DNA of 64,000 nucleotides from Paenibacillus sp. JDR-2 (GTDB taxonomy: Bacteria > Bacillota > Bacilli > Paenibacillales > Paenibacillaceae), in contig NC_012914.1 in assembly GCF_000023585.1 (NCBI RefSeq), forward strand, positions 520,001 through 584,000, written 5' to 3'. The number at the start of each line of letters is the position of its first letter. The first letter of the stretch is position 1. Both the position numbers and the translations under genes were made by a program. This document shows positions 41,519-50,871 of the stretch, piece by piece. Under the pieces are notes generated by a model, which was not told the origin of the DNA, searched no databases, and was given only the letters and a program-made list of their open reading frames with translations.

Positions 41519-43501
41519 ATGCTGAAGACAACCTTAACGCTGGAAAAAGTAAATGGCGTAAATGTTCCGTTTCAGAACGGTATTCCGGTACCTTCCTTCG
41601 AGCCCCAGACAAGAGGCAAGATCACGCTGAACGGCGAGTGGCAGAAGCGCCGCCTGTCGATGGATCACGATTTCTCGATGGCGGACCGCAGCGAGAGCTG
41701 GCTGAAGGAACTGGAGAGCCGGGAAGGGGATTACGTCCGCGGTACAGCGTCCGAGCTGTGGCAGCCGCATGCGGTTCCTTCGCCGGAGAACAAGCTGACC
41801 GGCTTGCCTGAAGCGAATGCGGCGGAAACGTATGAGGACGGCGTCTGGTACCGCAGAGCGTTCACGATTGCAAGCAAAAATGAAGGTTATGCTTACACGC
41901 TCAAATCGCTTGGCATCAGCTATGTGGCGGATATTTGGATCAACGGGGAATGGGTGGGCTGCCATGAAGGCGGATTTACTCCGTTTGCCTTTGATCTAAC
42001 GGCCTATTTGCGCACGGGAGACAATGAGATCCGCATCCGCGTCGATAACCCGCCATGGGGAAGCCGGAATGATACGATTCCGGCCGTTGCGGGAACGGAT
42101 TTTTTCAATTATACGGGCATTATTCATGATCTTTATATTGAAATCACTCCTCAGGCCGCGATTGTCCGGGCGGATATCGTTCCGCTGGATGTCAGCGGCA
42201 GGTTGGATGTGAAGGTTGTGCTGCATAACCGCGGCAATGATGCGGTTCAGGTAGGACTGGAAGGCAGTCTGCTGGAGGCAGACCCGGAAGCGCCTAACTT
42301 CCTGCTATCCCCGCTGGCTTCCTCGCTTATTGGCGTGCCGGCCGTTACGGATAAACCGATGCATACTGAACTCACCTTGCAGCCGGATGAAGCGAAGGTT
42401 GTGCAATTCGAAATCACTGTCCGGGATCCTAAGCTGTGGTCAGTCTGGCAGCCATATCTGTATGTCGCTACCTTCCGGCTGACAGCGGCAGGATCCACGA
42501 CTCTGGCGCAGGACTCATTCAGCACGCAATTCGGCATCCGGACGGTACGGACGGATAAGACCCGAATTCTGCTCAATGAGCAATCCGTCTTTATGGCCGG
42601 TATCGCCCGTCATGAGGAATGGCCGGATACCGGACGCACGGCGGCTTGGGAGCGGATTCGCACGGATCTGGAGCAGATTCGCGAGTTAAACGTGAATATG
42701 GTTAGAACCGGACATTATCCAAACCATGTGTATACGTATCTGCTGCTTGACCGGATGGGCTTTATGGCGATGAGCGAGATTCCGCTCTGGCAGTTCGAGA
42801 CCGAGCATTATGAGGCGCAAAACGAGAAACGTCTTGCCGATCAGATGTGGCGCGAGATGGTATTCTCCCAGTATAACCGTCCGTCCGTGCTTATGTGGAG
42901 TACGCAAAACGAATCCAAGGACGTATGGCTTCGCCTCGCTTACAACGAACGCCTTGTCCGTGACTTAAGAGAGAATTACAACGATGGCCGCCTCCTGACG
43001 CAAAGCTCTGCCGCCGACCAGCCGGGTCCGCATGATCCGTCGATGGCGCCGCTGGATGTTGCCGCCTGGACGATGTACTTTGGCATTTTCCATGGCGGGA
43101 CGTATTACGAGGGAACACGGCAGTTCCTAGAGGAAGCAAACCGCTTCTTCCCGGATAAACCCATCCTTAATACCGAGTTCGGCCATTGGTCCTCCGGCGG
43201 CAATGAAGGCGAGCAGGTCCTAACTTATGAAGAAACGCTTCGCGCCTTGATGGAGAAAGGGACTTTGAGCGCAGAGGGAGAGGACAATCCGGACGGCTAT
43301 GTAGCCGGCATCGATTTCTGGATTATGTACGACTGGTACGTGAACCACAACAACTGGATCGATACGTTTGGCATTATTCATATGGACCGCAGCACGGAGA
43401 AGCCGGTTGCACCGCTCATCCGCCGCGATTATGGAGCAATTACCCGTCATAAGGGCGGTTTGGGTCAAAAGCTGGAGGGAGCGGCGAATGAGAAGGTTTA
43501 G
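41519..43501 (+). CDS. Glycoside hydrolase family 2 enzyme (beta-glucuronidase/galactosidase type)
   Basis: A 660-residue cytoplasmic GH2. The sugar-binding jelly roll has DGVWYRRAFTI and ADIWINGEWVGCHEGGFTPFAFDL. The TIM barrel has MVRTGHYPNHVYTYLLLDRMG, the acid/base Glu in LMWSTQNESKDVW and the nucleophile Glu in ILNTEFGHWSSGG. Beta-galactosidase, beta-glucuronidase and beta-mannosidase are all possible; the NES motif and short C-terminus are closest to glucuronidase-like members. The ATG at 41519 is 7 bases after AGGAGA. Its stop overlaps the following GH30 start by 14 bases, so they are translationally coupled. Confidence 0.9.
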   Translation: MLKTTLTLEKVNGVNVPFQNGIPVPSFEPQTRGKITLNGEWQKRRLSMDHDFSMADRSESWLKELESREGDYVRGTASELWQPHAVPSPENKLTGLPEANAAETYEDGVWYRRAFTIASKNEGYAYTLKSLGISYVADIWINGEWVGCHEGGFTPFAFDLTAYLRTGDNEIRIRVDNPPWGSRNDTIPAVAGTDFFNYTGIIHDLYIEITPQAAIVRADIVPLDVSGRLDVKVVLHNRGNDAVQVGLEGSLLEADPEAPNFLLSPLASSLIGVPAVTDKPMHTELTLQPDEAKVVQFEITVRDPKLWSVWQPYLYVATFRLTAAGSTTLAQDSFSTQFGIRTVRTDKTRILLNEQSVFMAGIARHEEWPDTGRTAAWERIRTDLEQIRELNVNMVRTGHYPNHVYTYLLLDRMGFMAMSEIPLWQFETEHYEAQNEKRLADQMWREMVFSQYNRPSVLMWSTQNESKDVWLRLAYNERLVRDLRENYNDGRLLTQSSAADQPGPHDPSMAPLDVAAWTMYFGIFHGGTYYEGTRQFLEEANRFFPDKPILNTEFGHWSSGGNEGEQVLTYEETLRALMEKGTLSAEGEDNPDGYVAGIDFWIMYDWYVNHNNWIDTFGIIHMDRSTEKPVAPLIRRDYGAITRHKGGLGQKLEGAANEKV

Positions 43502-44948
43502 CACGGTTATACTTCCCGTCTTGCTGGTAGCTTTGCTGGCCACGGCCTGCAGCAACGGGAACTCAGGCCGTTCAGGCTCTGCCGACGGACAGGTTCAGGT
43601 TTGGCTGACGACTCCGGACAAGAGCAAGCTGCTGCAGCAGGAGGAAAGCCTGAAGCTGACGAAGGCCAAGGATTCCGAAGAGAATGTCATTACGATCGAT
43701 GACCGGAAGGTTTATCAGCAAATGGATGGCTTTGGCGCTTCCATGACGGATTCCTCGGCTTGGCTTATTGCGAATAAGCTGAACGATTCGCAGCGGGAAG
43801 AGCTGATGAACAAGCTGTTCGACCATGATAAGGGAATTGGCATCAGCTATATGCGCGTGCCGCTTGGGGCATCGGATTTTGCCGTAAAGAACTATACCTT
43901 CGACGATATGCCGGCCGGTCAAAGCGATCCGGAGCTGAAAAACTTCTCTATCGATCACGATAAGGAATACATCATTCCGACGCTTCAACAGGCGCTTAAG
44001 ATTAACCCGGAGCTGAAGCTGATGGGTAGTCCGTGGAGCGCTCCGGGCTGGATGAAGACAACCGATTCCGTGATCGGGGGGAGCCTGAAGCCCGATGCTT
44101 ATGAGCCGTTTGCGAATTATTTTGTCAAAATGATTCAGGGCTACGAAGCGGAAGGCGTACCGTTTGATGCGATTACCCTTCAGAACGAACCGCATTATAC
44201 GCCGGATGATTATCCGGGCATGAGGATGGAGCCGGTCGAGCAGGCCGAGCTGATCAAGAACTTTGTTGGTCCTGCCTTCGAGAAGAACAGCATCAAGTCC
44301 AAGATCGTCGTTTGGGATCATAACTGGGATGAGCCGTATTATCCGCTGACCATTCTGAACGATCCGGATGCCTCGAAATACGTAGACGGAACAGCCTTCC
44401 ACGGTTATGCGGGAGAGGTTGGCAATCAGGCGCAGGTGCATGACGCGCATCCGGACAAAAATCTCTATTTCACGGAAAGCAGCGGCGGCGCTTGGTCAAC
44501 GGACTTTGGCGGCAACCTGAAATGGGATATGGAAAATCTGATTATCGGCGCAACCCGCAACTGGTCGAAGGTAGTCTTGAAATGGAATCTAGCGCTCGAC
44601 GAGAATTATGGGCCCACGATTGGCGGCTGTAAGGATTGCATGGGCGTCGTAACGATTAATCAAGGCTCCGGCGATGTGGCGTTTAACTCGGAATACTATT
44701 CGTTTGGCCATGCGAGCAAATTCGTGAAATCCGGTGCATACCGCATTGAATCCGGCGAATCGGTGAGCGGGGAGATCGAGCAGGTTGCCTTCAAGAATCC
44801 GGACGGCACGATCGTACTGGTTGCGCTAAACGCGGCAAGCGAAGACAAAGAACTGAAGGTTAAGCTCGGCGGCAAATCGTTTGCTTACACGATGCCGGCA
44901 GGCGCGGTGGCTACGTTTGTATGGCCGGGAACGGCTAACAGCAAATAA
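43488..44948 (+). CDS. Glycoside hydrolase family 30, extracellular lipoprotein
   Basis: A 486-residue GH30 enzyme exposed outside the membrane. The leader MRRFSTVILPVLLVALLATAC is a lipoprotein signal with lipobox LATAC. The barrel has QQMDGFGASMTDSSAWL, the acid/base Glu in ITLQNEPHYTPDDYPG, and the nucleophile Glu in LYFTESSGGAWS, then a C-terminal beta domain (YRIESGESVSGEIEQVAFKNPDGTIVLVALN). GH30 members act on beta-1,6-glucans, glucosylceramide or glucuronoxylan; subfamily is not decidable by eye. It starts inside the end of the GH2 gene, ten bases after GGAGGG. Confidence 0.92.
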   Translation: MRRFSTVILPVLLVALLATACSNGNSGRSGSADGQVQVWLTTPDKSKLLQQEESLKLTKAKDSEENVITIDDRKVYQQMDGFGASMTDSSAWLIANKLNDSQREELMNKLFDHDKGIGISYMRVPLGASDFAVKNYTFDDMPAGQSDPELKNFSIDHDKEYIIPTLQQALKINPELKLMGSPWSAPGWMKTTDSVIGGSLKPDAYEPFANYFVKMIQGYEAEGVPFDAITLQNEPHYTPDDYPGMRMEPVEQAELIKNFVGPAFEKNSIKSKIVVWDHNWDEPYYPLTILNDPDASKYVDGTAFHGYAGEVGNQAQVHDAHPDKNLYFTESSGGAWSTDFGGNLKWDMENLIIGATRNWSKVVLKWNLALDENYGPTIGGCKDCMGVVTINQGSGDVAFNSEYYSFGHASKFVKSGAYRIESGESVSGEIEQVAFKNPDGTIVLVALNAASEDKELKVKLGGKSFAYTMPAGAVATFVWPGTANSK

Positions 44949-44980
44949 CAAAACAAAGTGGGATAGAGGAGGAGACGCAA

Positions 44981-46372
44981 ATGTCTGCAATACTCAAAAC
45001 GGCAGTAACCACAAAAGAAGTTGAGGTGTGGCTCAGCTCGGAAATGACCCCGGGGAATACCCGCTGGTTTGAAGGGCCAACGGACCCGGCCTATGCGTTG
45101 AGCGGGCAGCCGAAGCTGGCGTTAACCGCTCCTTCCGTCTCGGATCAAACTACGATTCTGGTAACGCCTGCCCATTCGTATCAACAGATGCTGGGCATCG
45201 GGACTTCGGTGGAAGAGACAACGATCAACAATCTGCTGAAGATGGACGCTGCTTCGCAGGCGAGCTTTATTCAGCAGCTGGCGGACAAGGAGAAGGGTCT
45301 GGGCTTTAATCTGTTCCGGATTACGATCGGGACCTCGGATTTCACCGCGCAGCCGTTCTATACGTATAACGATCTTCCCGAGGGAGAGACCGATTTCGAG
45401 CTGAAGCATTTCAGTGTTCAGAAGGATATCGATCTGTCGATCTTCAGGGTGGTGCAGCTTCTGCTGAAGGCCGTGCCGGATGCGAAAATTTTCGCTTCGC
45501 CTTGGAGCCCGCCGGCCTGGATGAAGACAAACGGCGATCTGAAGCGGGGAAGCCTGAAGGAAGGCGCCGAGTACACGGAAGCGCTGGCGAAATATTACCG
45601 CCTGGCTATTCAGGCGTACGAGGAGCATGGCATTCCGGTTTGCGCGATGACGCTGCAAAACGAACCTCTGCTCGAGACCGACTATCCAAGCTGCTACATG
45701 TCGCCTGAACGTCAGCGCGAACTGGCGATTGCCCTCAAGCGCGAGTTCGAGGAGCATGGTCTAGCAACGGAGCTATGGATCTTCGATCACAACTTTGCGG
45801 ATGCGATGGGTTATGTCACGCCGATTCTGAATGACTCCGAAGGCTATGCGGCGGTTGACGGCATTGCTCTCCACGACTATGACGGCTCTCCGGAAGTCAT
45901 GAGCGAGATTCATGCGGCTTATCCGGAGAAGCCGATATATCTGACGGAGCGTTCCCTATGGGGAACGGCCGGCGCAGACCGGATGGCGCAATATTTCCGC
46001 AACTATGCCAGCAGCTATAACGCCTGGGTAACGATGCTCGACAGCAAGATCGGCACGCATCAATGGCTTGGGCAGCCCGGCCCAACGATGCTCGTGCAGG
46101 ATGCGGATGAGCCAAGCCGGTTCTGGCGTACGCCGGAATTTAACCTGCTTGCGCAATACTCCCGTTTTGTCGAGCGCGGCGCTTACCGGATCGGCAGCAC
46201 TTACGGCTCGCCGGAGACGGTAACCAATGTGGCGTTCCGCAATCCGGACGGCAGTCTTGTTATGGTCGTTATCAATCAGACGGCGGAAGAGCAGTTGTTC
46301 CGCGTGCTTTGCGACGGCAAGCAGTTCGTAGCGACGCTTCCTGCCGGGACCGTCGGTACGTACCGCTGGTAA
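44981..46372 (+). CDS. Glycoside hydrolase family 30, cytoplasmic
   Basis: A 463-residue paralogue of the preceding GH30, without any signal peptide. Motifs: YQQMLGIGTSVEETTINNLL, SPWSPPAWMKTNG, acid/base Glu in MTLQNEPLLETDYPSC and nucleophile Glu in PIYLTERSLWG, with a closing YRIGSTYGSPETVTNVAFRNPDGSLVMVV. Similarity to the lipoprotein GH30 is moderate, so duplication was not recent. A plausible division of labour is surface attack by the lipoprotein, import by the ABC system, then intracellular cleavage by this enzyme and the GH2; that is inference. GAGGAGG precedes the ATG. Confidence 0.92.
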   Translation: MSAILKTAVTTKEVEVWLSSEMTPGNTRWFEGPTDPAYALSGQPKLALTAPSVSDQTTILVTPAHSYQQMLGIGTSVEETTINNLLKMDAASQASFIQQLADKEKGLGFNLFRITIGTSDFTAQPFYTYNDLPEGETDFELKHFSVQKDIDLSIFRVVQLLLKAVPDAKIFASPWSPPAWMKTNGDLKRGSLKEGAEYTEALAKYYRLAIQAYEEHGIPVCAMTLQNEPLLETDYPSCYMSPERQRELAIALKREFEEHGLATELWIFDHNFADAMGYVTPILNDSEGYAAVDGIALHDYDGSPEVMSEIHAAYPEKPIYLTERSLWGTAGADRMAQYFRNYASSYNAWVTMLDSKIGTHQWLGQPGPTMLVQDADEPSRFWRTPEFNLLAQYSRFVERGAYRIGSTYGSPETVTNVAFRNPDGSLVMVVINQTAEEQLFRVLCDGKQFVATLPAGTVGTYRW

Positions 46373-46380
46373 GAATATGG

Positions 46381-46418
46381 AAAAGGCTGTCTCCAATTCG
46401 TGGAGACAGCCTTTTTTT
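46381..46418. terminator. Bidirectional terminator between GH30 and SDR genes
   Basis: AAAAGGCTGTCTCC pairs with GGAGACAGCCTTTT with T runs on both strands. Confidence 0.9.
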
Positions 46419-46430
46419 CTAACCTTACGC

Positions 46431-47414
46431 TTACTTCAAATCAAGCTTAACACCGGTAAGCTGCTCGCTGAGCTGCCACAGACGGCCGGCGGCAACCTGG
46501 TCGGTTGCGCGAGGACGGATGCCGTGCATTTCGGTTGAGTCGTCGCTTGGCAGCGCGATGGCAATTTCGCAGTCCGCGCAATAGACGCCGCCCATGCCTT
46601 CCAGCTTAGGATTGGTTGCGCACCAGACGCTCGTTGCGGCACCCTGCTCAGGAGTCTTCCGGTTATTTTCCGGACTGATAATCGGCTTGCCCGATTTGTC
46701 GAACATGTCCAGGGAGTTGAGCTGTGCTTGCGACAAGTGACGCTGCAGATCGGTTGCGATACCGCCCGGATGGACGGAGAAGGCGCGTACGCCTTGGCTT
46801 TTGCCGATGGAGTCAAGCGCGACCGCGAACAGGGCATTTGCGGTTTTGGATTGTCCGTAAGCCGCCCAGGTGTCGTACTCGCGTCTTTCGAAGTTCAAGT
46901 CGTTGAAGTCGATGCCCGCCCGCCGATGGGCGAAAGAGGAGAGCGCGACTACGCGTGCTCCTTCCGCGCGGACAAGTGCCGGCCACAGGCGGCATGTAAG
47001 CTGGAAATGGCCAAGATGATTGGCTGCGAACTGGGATTCATAGCCCCGTTCGTCGCGTGTCAGAGGCACGGCCATAATACCTGCGTTGTTAACGAGAATG
47101 TGGAGTTTATCGAATTGGCTTAGGAACCGCTCTGCAAAAGCATCGATGGATGCAGGGTTCAGCAGGTCCATGGTATCCAGCAGGACGTCCGGCATGTCGG
47201 CAAGAGCGGCTTTCGCCTTCTCCATATCGCGGGCAGGAACGATGACCTTGGCGCCGGCGGAGCGGAACGCGCGAACGGTTTCCAATCCGATACCGGCGTA
47301 GCCGCCTGTGACCATAACGATTTTACCTGTTAAATCGATGCCTTTAATGACTTCGGCGGCAGTTGACGAAGCTCCGAATCCGGAGCCGATAGGTGCTTGC
47401 GGGGTTAACATCAT
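46431..47414 (-). CDS. Short-chain dehydrogenase/reductase (retinol-dehydrogenase-like)
   Basis: A 327-residue NAD(P)-dependent oxidoreductase. Rossmann motif TGGYAGIGLETVRAF, the NNAG motif in HILVNNAGIMAV, catalytic Ser in VALSSFAHRRAG and YxxxK as YGQSKTANAL, then HPGGIATDL. The ~40-residue C-terminal extension and overall layout match light-dependent protochlorophyllide/retinol-dehydrogenase-like SDRs widespread in soil bacteria, with unknown substrates. Two ATGs overlap at the start; GGAGGAG is close upstream. It is divergent from an AraC-type regulator, a common arrangement for a regulator and its target. Confidence 0.92.
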   Translation of the reverse strand: MMLTPQAPIGSGFGASSTAAEVIKGIDLTGKIVMVTGGYAGIGLETVRAFRSAGAKVIVPARDMEKAKAALADMPDVLLDTMDLLNPASIDAFAERFLSQFDKLHILVNNAGIMAVPLTRDERGYESQFAANHLGHFQLTCRLWPALVRAEGARVVALSSFAHRRAGIDFNDLNFERREYDTWAAYGQSKTANALFAVALDSIGKSQGVRAFSVHPGGIATDLQRHLSQAQLNSLDMFDKSGKPIISPENNRKTPEQGAATSVWCATNPKLEGMGGVYCADCEIAIALPSDDSTEMHGIRPRATDQVAAGRLWQLSEQLTGVKLDLK

Positions 47415-47609
47415 ATATCTCCTCCAATGAATGGTTGTGGGATGGTAGTTGGCTTAGCTCGAGCTCCTTCATTATGCATCAGCTGAATGGGCAGCCGGTA
47501 TCACGATCGTCTCATAAGATTGCCCGATCTTATCACACCCATTTGCGCATGCATGGCTTGTATATTATGATGGGAGCATTAATCGGCAGTTCAAGGAGAA
47601 AGATAAGAT

Positions 47610-48515
47610 ATGGCTGAATCTACGCTTGAGCATTATGAGGCAACCGCTGAGCTTATTGATCGTTTTGCCGGACAACAAAACGGCGTCCACGAGACTCCGA
47701 TTTCATCCCTGTTTTTATTTCGCCAAAATCAACCGACGGAACCCTCGCATGGCGTTCACAGTCGTTCCATTTGTTTTGTCTTTCAAGGAAAGAAGGAAGT
47801 ATCGCTCGCCGAGGAGCGTTTTCCGTACAGCCCGGATGAGTACCTTGTGGCTTCCGTCGAGCTGCCGGTGATTAGCCGGATCCTTGAAGCTTCATCCGAG
47901 AGACCTTATCTGGCACTCAAGCTGGAATTCTCGCCGGAGCAAATTCTGGGAGTCATGAAGGAATCGGGGATACAGCCCCGGCCGCAGGAGCACGCAAGAC
48001 GCGGCTTGTTTATCGGTCAGATGGAACGTTCTTTAACGGATGCGATTCATCGGTTAGTTCAACTGCTGGAACAACCGGATGATATTCCGCTGCTTGCGCC
48101 TCTTTTAATCAAAGAGATCCTGTATCGCATCCTGCAAAGCAAGCATGGGGTTAGCCTGGAGCAGCTGGCGCTTGAAGGCGGGGGAGCTTTTCGGATTAAA
48201 GAGGTCATTGACCATATCAAGAAAAATTACGAAAAATCAATTCGTAGCGATGAGCTTGCGGCAATCGCGAATATGAGCGTTCCCACGCTATATAGACATT
48301 TTAAAGAAGTCACGGCCATGAGTCCGATTCAGTTCCAAAAGCATCTGCGCCTGCAGGCTGCACGCAGCTTGTTATTATCCGAGCCCGTGAATGCCGCCGA
48401 TGTCGCTTTCCGGGTAGGCTACGAGAGCCCGTCTCAATTCAGCCGGGAATATGCCAGAATGTTCGGCCTTTCGCCGATTCAAGATATTAAACGATTAAGA
48501 ACGTTCGACGCCTAA
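47610..48515 (+). CDS. AraC family regulator (AraC_N/cupin plus HTH)
   Basis: A 301-residue regulator. The N-terminal AraC_N-type domain (TPISSLFLFRQNQPTEPSHGVHSRSICFVFQGKKEV, SPDEYLVASVELPV) precedes the double helix-turn-helix at about 205-300 (IRSDELAAIANMSVPTLYRHFKEVTAMSPIQFQKHLRLQAA, then DVAFRVGYESPSQFSREYARMFG). It is transcribed divergently from the SDR gene with 195 bases between them and is the probable activator of that gene. No cofactor-binding residue can be assigned. Confidence 0.9.
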   Translation: MAESTLEHYEATAELIDRFAGQQNGVHETPISSLFLFRQNQPTEPSHGVHSRSICFVFQGKKEVSLAEERFPYSPDEYLVASVELPVISRILEASSERPYLALKLEFSPEQILGVMKESGIQPRPQEHARRGLFIGQMERSLTDAIHRLVQLLEQPDDIPLLAPLLIKEILYRILQSKHGVSLEQLALEGGGAFRIKEVIDHIKKNYEKSIRSDELAAIANMSVPTLYRHFKEVTAMSPIQFQKHLRLQAARSLLLSEPVNAADVAFRVGYESPSQFSREYARMFGLSPIQDIKRLRTFDA

Positions 48516-48534
48516 CTCTGGTGTGGAACGCAAC

Positions 48535-48567
48535 GACGCCCAACGGCCGCAGCCGTCGGGCGTTTTT
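48535..48567 (+). terminator. Rho-independent terminator of the AraC gene
   Basis: ACGCCCAACGGC pairs with GCCGTCGGGCGT (one mismatch) across CGCA, then TTTTT. Confidence 0.85.
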
Positions 48568-49140
48568 ATGAGGTGGGAGGCAGGTCGCACAAGGACATCG
48601 TATATGACTCACCAACACGTCACGCCGCACTCCGCATGCGCCCCGCAGACGGCGCCAGTATAACACACGCCGCACTCCGCATATAGCACATTAACACCAC
48701 CCCGTGCTGCACGCCACTCGTACGGCACATCACTCCTAGGCTACATTGCACGTTTTACAGCATAATTGGTCCTAAACGCCTGTTTTGTCCGTTTATGTTA
48801 CACGATATGCAGGATATTCCACTTAAATAAGCTCATATGGGGGACTCACGGGGGAATACACTGCATTTCGGGCAGAGTAAAACGCGGATTTGGCTTATAG
48901 GATGGGAATATGCTGCATAAGGTGCAATGTAATGGCAAGCTGTTCTGACAAGCTGAACGGAAAATTTGTCAGCAAGACAAATATTTTGGCGGGAGCGGGC
49001 ATACCTTGTAACATTATGCACAAATATTTGCGAGCGAGGCAGTCATGCGGGTACGGCATGGCTGCTACTGGTGTCGAATTTAACGCAGCTGACCATGCCG
49101 TCCAAAGCTTTAGAAGAAGGCGAAGATTAAGGACTTGGGT
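48568..49140. other. Gene-free stretch with degenerate TGCAGGATAT-type repeats
   Basis: The left part repeats GCACACCGC-like and CGCATATAGCAC-like words. Around 48730-48930 are relatives of the palindromic motifs at 10.7 and 35.5-36.5 kb (ACACGATATGCAGGATATT, TGCTGCATAAGGTGCA). Open frames here have no ribosome binding sites and I see no gene. Confidence 0.5.
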
Positions 49141-49144
49141 ACGG

Positions 49145-49202
49145 TTGACAGTGCCATTGAGAATGGTTATCATGTATGTAACGAAACTGATAATCATTAT
49201 CA
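49145..49202 (+). promoter_or_regulatory. Sigma-A promoter overlapped by Fur boxes
   Basis: TTGACA at 49145, 17 bases, TATCAT at 49168 form a strong promoter. TGATAATCATTATCA at 49188-49202 is a perfect 7-1-7 Fur box. A second, 13 of 15 matching, lies at 49158-49172 over the -10 region. Repression by Fur when iron is plentiful is the straightforward reading. Confidence 0.85.
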
Positions 49203-49278
49203 ATCATGGGATGGGCAGCAGCTGTATACGCACCACCGGGCAAGAGGTCCGGGCTTCGCGCAAAGGGAGGTTCTAACG

Positions 49279-49428
49279 TTGGGTTTATTGTATGAAATGG
49301 TCTTGAAGAAGAAGAAGCAAATACATCCAGTCCGTCAGACGGAGAGCGAAGAACGGGAATCGAAGCCGTGGCAGGTCGAGTCCATCATTATTCATAAGGC
49401 AGATGACCGGAAAGAACACAACAAGTAA
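49279..49428 (+). CDS. Small charged protein, 49 aa, first gene of the Fur-controlled operon
   Basis: Reads MGLLYEMVLKKKKQIHPVRQ and then a hydrophilic stretch ending HKADDRKEHNK. The TTG start is 8 bases after AAAGGGAGG. The gene begins about 100 bases downstream of the Fur-box promoter. There is no Cys, no membrane segment and no recognised family. It could be a leader or a small iron-stress protein; the supporting evidence is only the ribosome binding site and position. Confidence 0.5.
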   Translation: MGLLYEMVLKKKKQIHPVRQTESEERESKPWQVESIIIHKADDRKEHNK

Positions 49429-49470
49429 GCCTGCGCGGGCAGGCCTTACATAGCATTGGAGCTGAAAAAT

Positions 49471-50322
49471 GTGAAGGAAAGTCGGTTTAATCAGAACGGT
49501 CAGCCGGGGAATACGGCGGATCAGATCAATCACGAAGGCAAGCCGTGGAACTGGATGCTGTTTCCTTTTTCGTCGGTACGGGTTAGCCAAGATTCGATAA
49601 TAGCTGCTTCGGTTGGTTATGGCGTATACGAGATTGACGAATTCGGAGAGTGGACGAAGCTGGCGGCGGGGCTGCCGCCTCATGCGAGCGTGAACCGGCT
49701 TCAGCTTCATAGCGGTATTTTGCACGCCTGCACGAGTGAAGGGTTATTCCTGTACGAGGATGAGGAGTGGGTGGATACGGGGCTTGCTGTTCCATGCTCC
49801 CAATACCGCATTCTGGGCGGAACCGGCTATGCGGCGACCGAATACGGGCTGTGGTCGGAAGTGCGCGGCGAATGGCAAAAGTTTGCATGCCCGGGCAAAA
49901 AGGTATTCGACTTCATGAACCTTCCCCAATATCTCGTTGTTGGCCATGAGAGCGGAATTTCACTGTATGACCGGTTTATGGACGAATGGGCCGAGTTTGA
50001 GCTGAACCGGGCGGTCACCAGCCTATCGGTATTCCGCGGGCATCTGATTGTAGCAAGCGATAAGGGAGAGCTGCTGGTCGGGGATAAAAGAGGCCGGTTC
50101 GAACGGATCCGCTTCAGCGGCAAATTTGTTTTCTCCGTTGTATCGATTGGCATTGATACTTATGTGTGTACGGACCATGGTCTATTTCGGCTTAGCATGA
50201 TTCAGAACCAGTTCGCGCTTCTGTCGGTTAAGCTTGGTTATCCGGTGACGGACGTCGAGCTCCGTGATGGCAGACTGTACATGGCGACCTTATTTCAAGG
50301 CATTCAATATTTAGATATCTAA
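49471..50322 (+). CDS. Beta-propeller-like protein of unknown function, 283 aa
   Basis: The sequence shows repeating ~40-residue strands with patterns such as IIAASVGYGVYEID, ILHACTSEGLFLYEDEEW, TGYAATEYGLWSEVRGEW, YLVVGHESGISLYDRF, LIVASDKGELLVGDKRG and TYVCTDHGLFRLS, typical of a six- or seven-bladed propeller related to two-component-regulator or sialidase-type propellers. No signal peptide is visible, so it should be cytoplasmic. The GTG at 49471, nine bases after GGAG, is preferred to the TTG at 49456. It lies in the Fur-controlled operon directly before flavodoxin; no enzymatic residues can be assigned. Confidence 0.75.
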   Translation: MKESRFNQNGQPGNTADQINHEGKPWNWMLFPFSSVRVSQDSIIAASVGYGVYEIDEFGEWTKLAAGLPPHASVNRLQLHSGILHACTSEGLFLYEDEEWVDTGLAVPCSQYRILGGTGYAATEYGLWSEVRGEWQKFACPGKKVFDFMNLPQYLVVGHESGISLYDRFMDEWAEFELNRAVTSLSVFRGHLIVASDKGELLVGDKRGRFERIRFSGKFVFSVVSIGIDTYVCTDHGLFRLSMIQNQFALLSVKLGYPVTDVELRDGRLYMATLFQGIQYLDI

Positions 50323-50390
50323 GCAAAAGCGGGATGCTGCTTCCTTAAGAGGAGCGGTTAAGTTTCCCGCACATTATTCAGGAGGTCTTC

Positions 50391-50840
50391 ATGAAGGTCA
50401 TTGTGGCGTATGCAAGTTTGACGGGAAATACGGAGGAAATGGCGGAAGCCATTGCCGCTGGCGCAAGAGAAGCAGGAGCGGAAGTTGTCGTAAGAGATGC
50501 TTATGATGCGGATGCATCCGAGCTGGACCAATATGAGGGCATTGCGATTGGCGCATACACTTGGGGAGACGGCGAGCTGCCCGATGAATTCATAGATTTT
50601 TACGAAGCGTTAAGCAATCTGGATTTAAGCGGACGCAAGGCCGTAGTATTTGGCTCAGGAGATACTTCTTACCCGATCTTCTGCGGGGCAGTGGATACGA
50701 TTGAAGCTAAGCTGAAGGAGATTGGAGCGGAGCTCGTGCTGCCTGGCCTGAAGGTTGAATTCGATCCGTCCAAGGATCAGATTATCGAGTGCAAGGCTGC
50801 AGGCTGGCTGATAGCGGGATCAGTACCTGCTGTCAAATAG
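50391..50840 (+). CDS. Flavodoxin
   Basis: A 149-residue FMN electron carrier. The phosphate-binding loop is YASLTGNTEEMAEAI, and the FMN isoalloxazine loops are YTWGDGELPDEF and FGSGDTSYPIFCGAVD. Flavodoxins replace ferredoxin when iron is scarce, which fits the Fur box at the operon start. CAGGAGG precedes the ATG. It lies 68 bases after the propeller gene and 31 bases before the next. Confidence 0.95.
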   Translation: MKVIVAYASLTGNTEEMAEAIAAGAREAGAEVVVRDAYDADASELDQYEGIAIGAYTWGDGELPDEFIDFYEALSNLDLSGRKAVVFGSGDTSYPIFCGAVDTIEAKLKEIGAELVLPGLKVEFDPSKDQIIECKAAGWLIAGSVPAVK

Positions 50841-50871
50841 ATGCATGAAGTTCCGGGGGAGGTGGCCGGCT

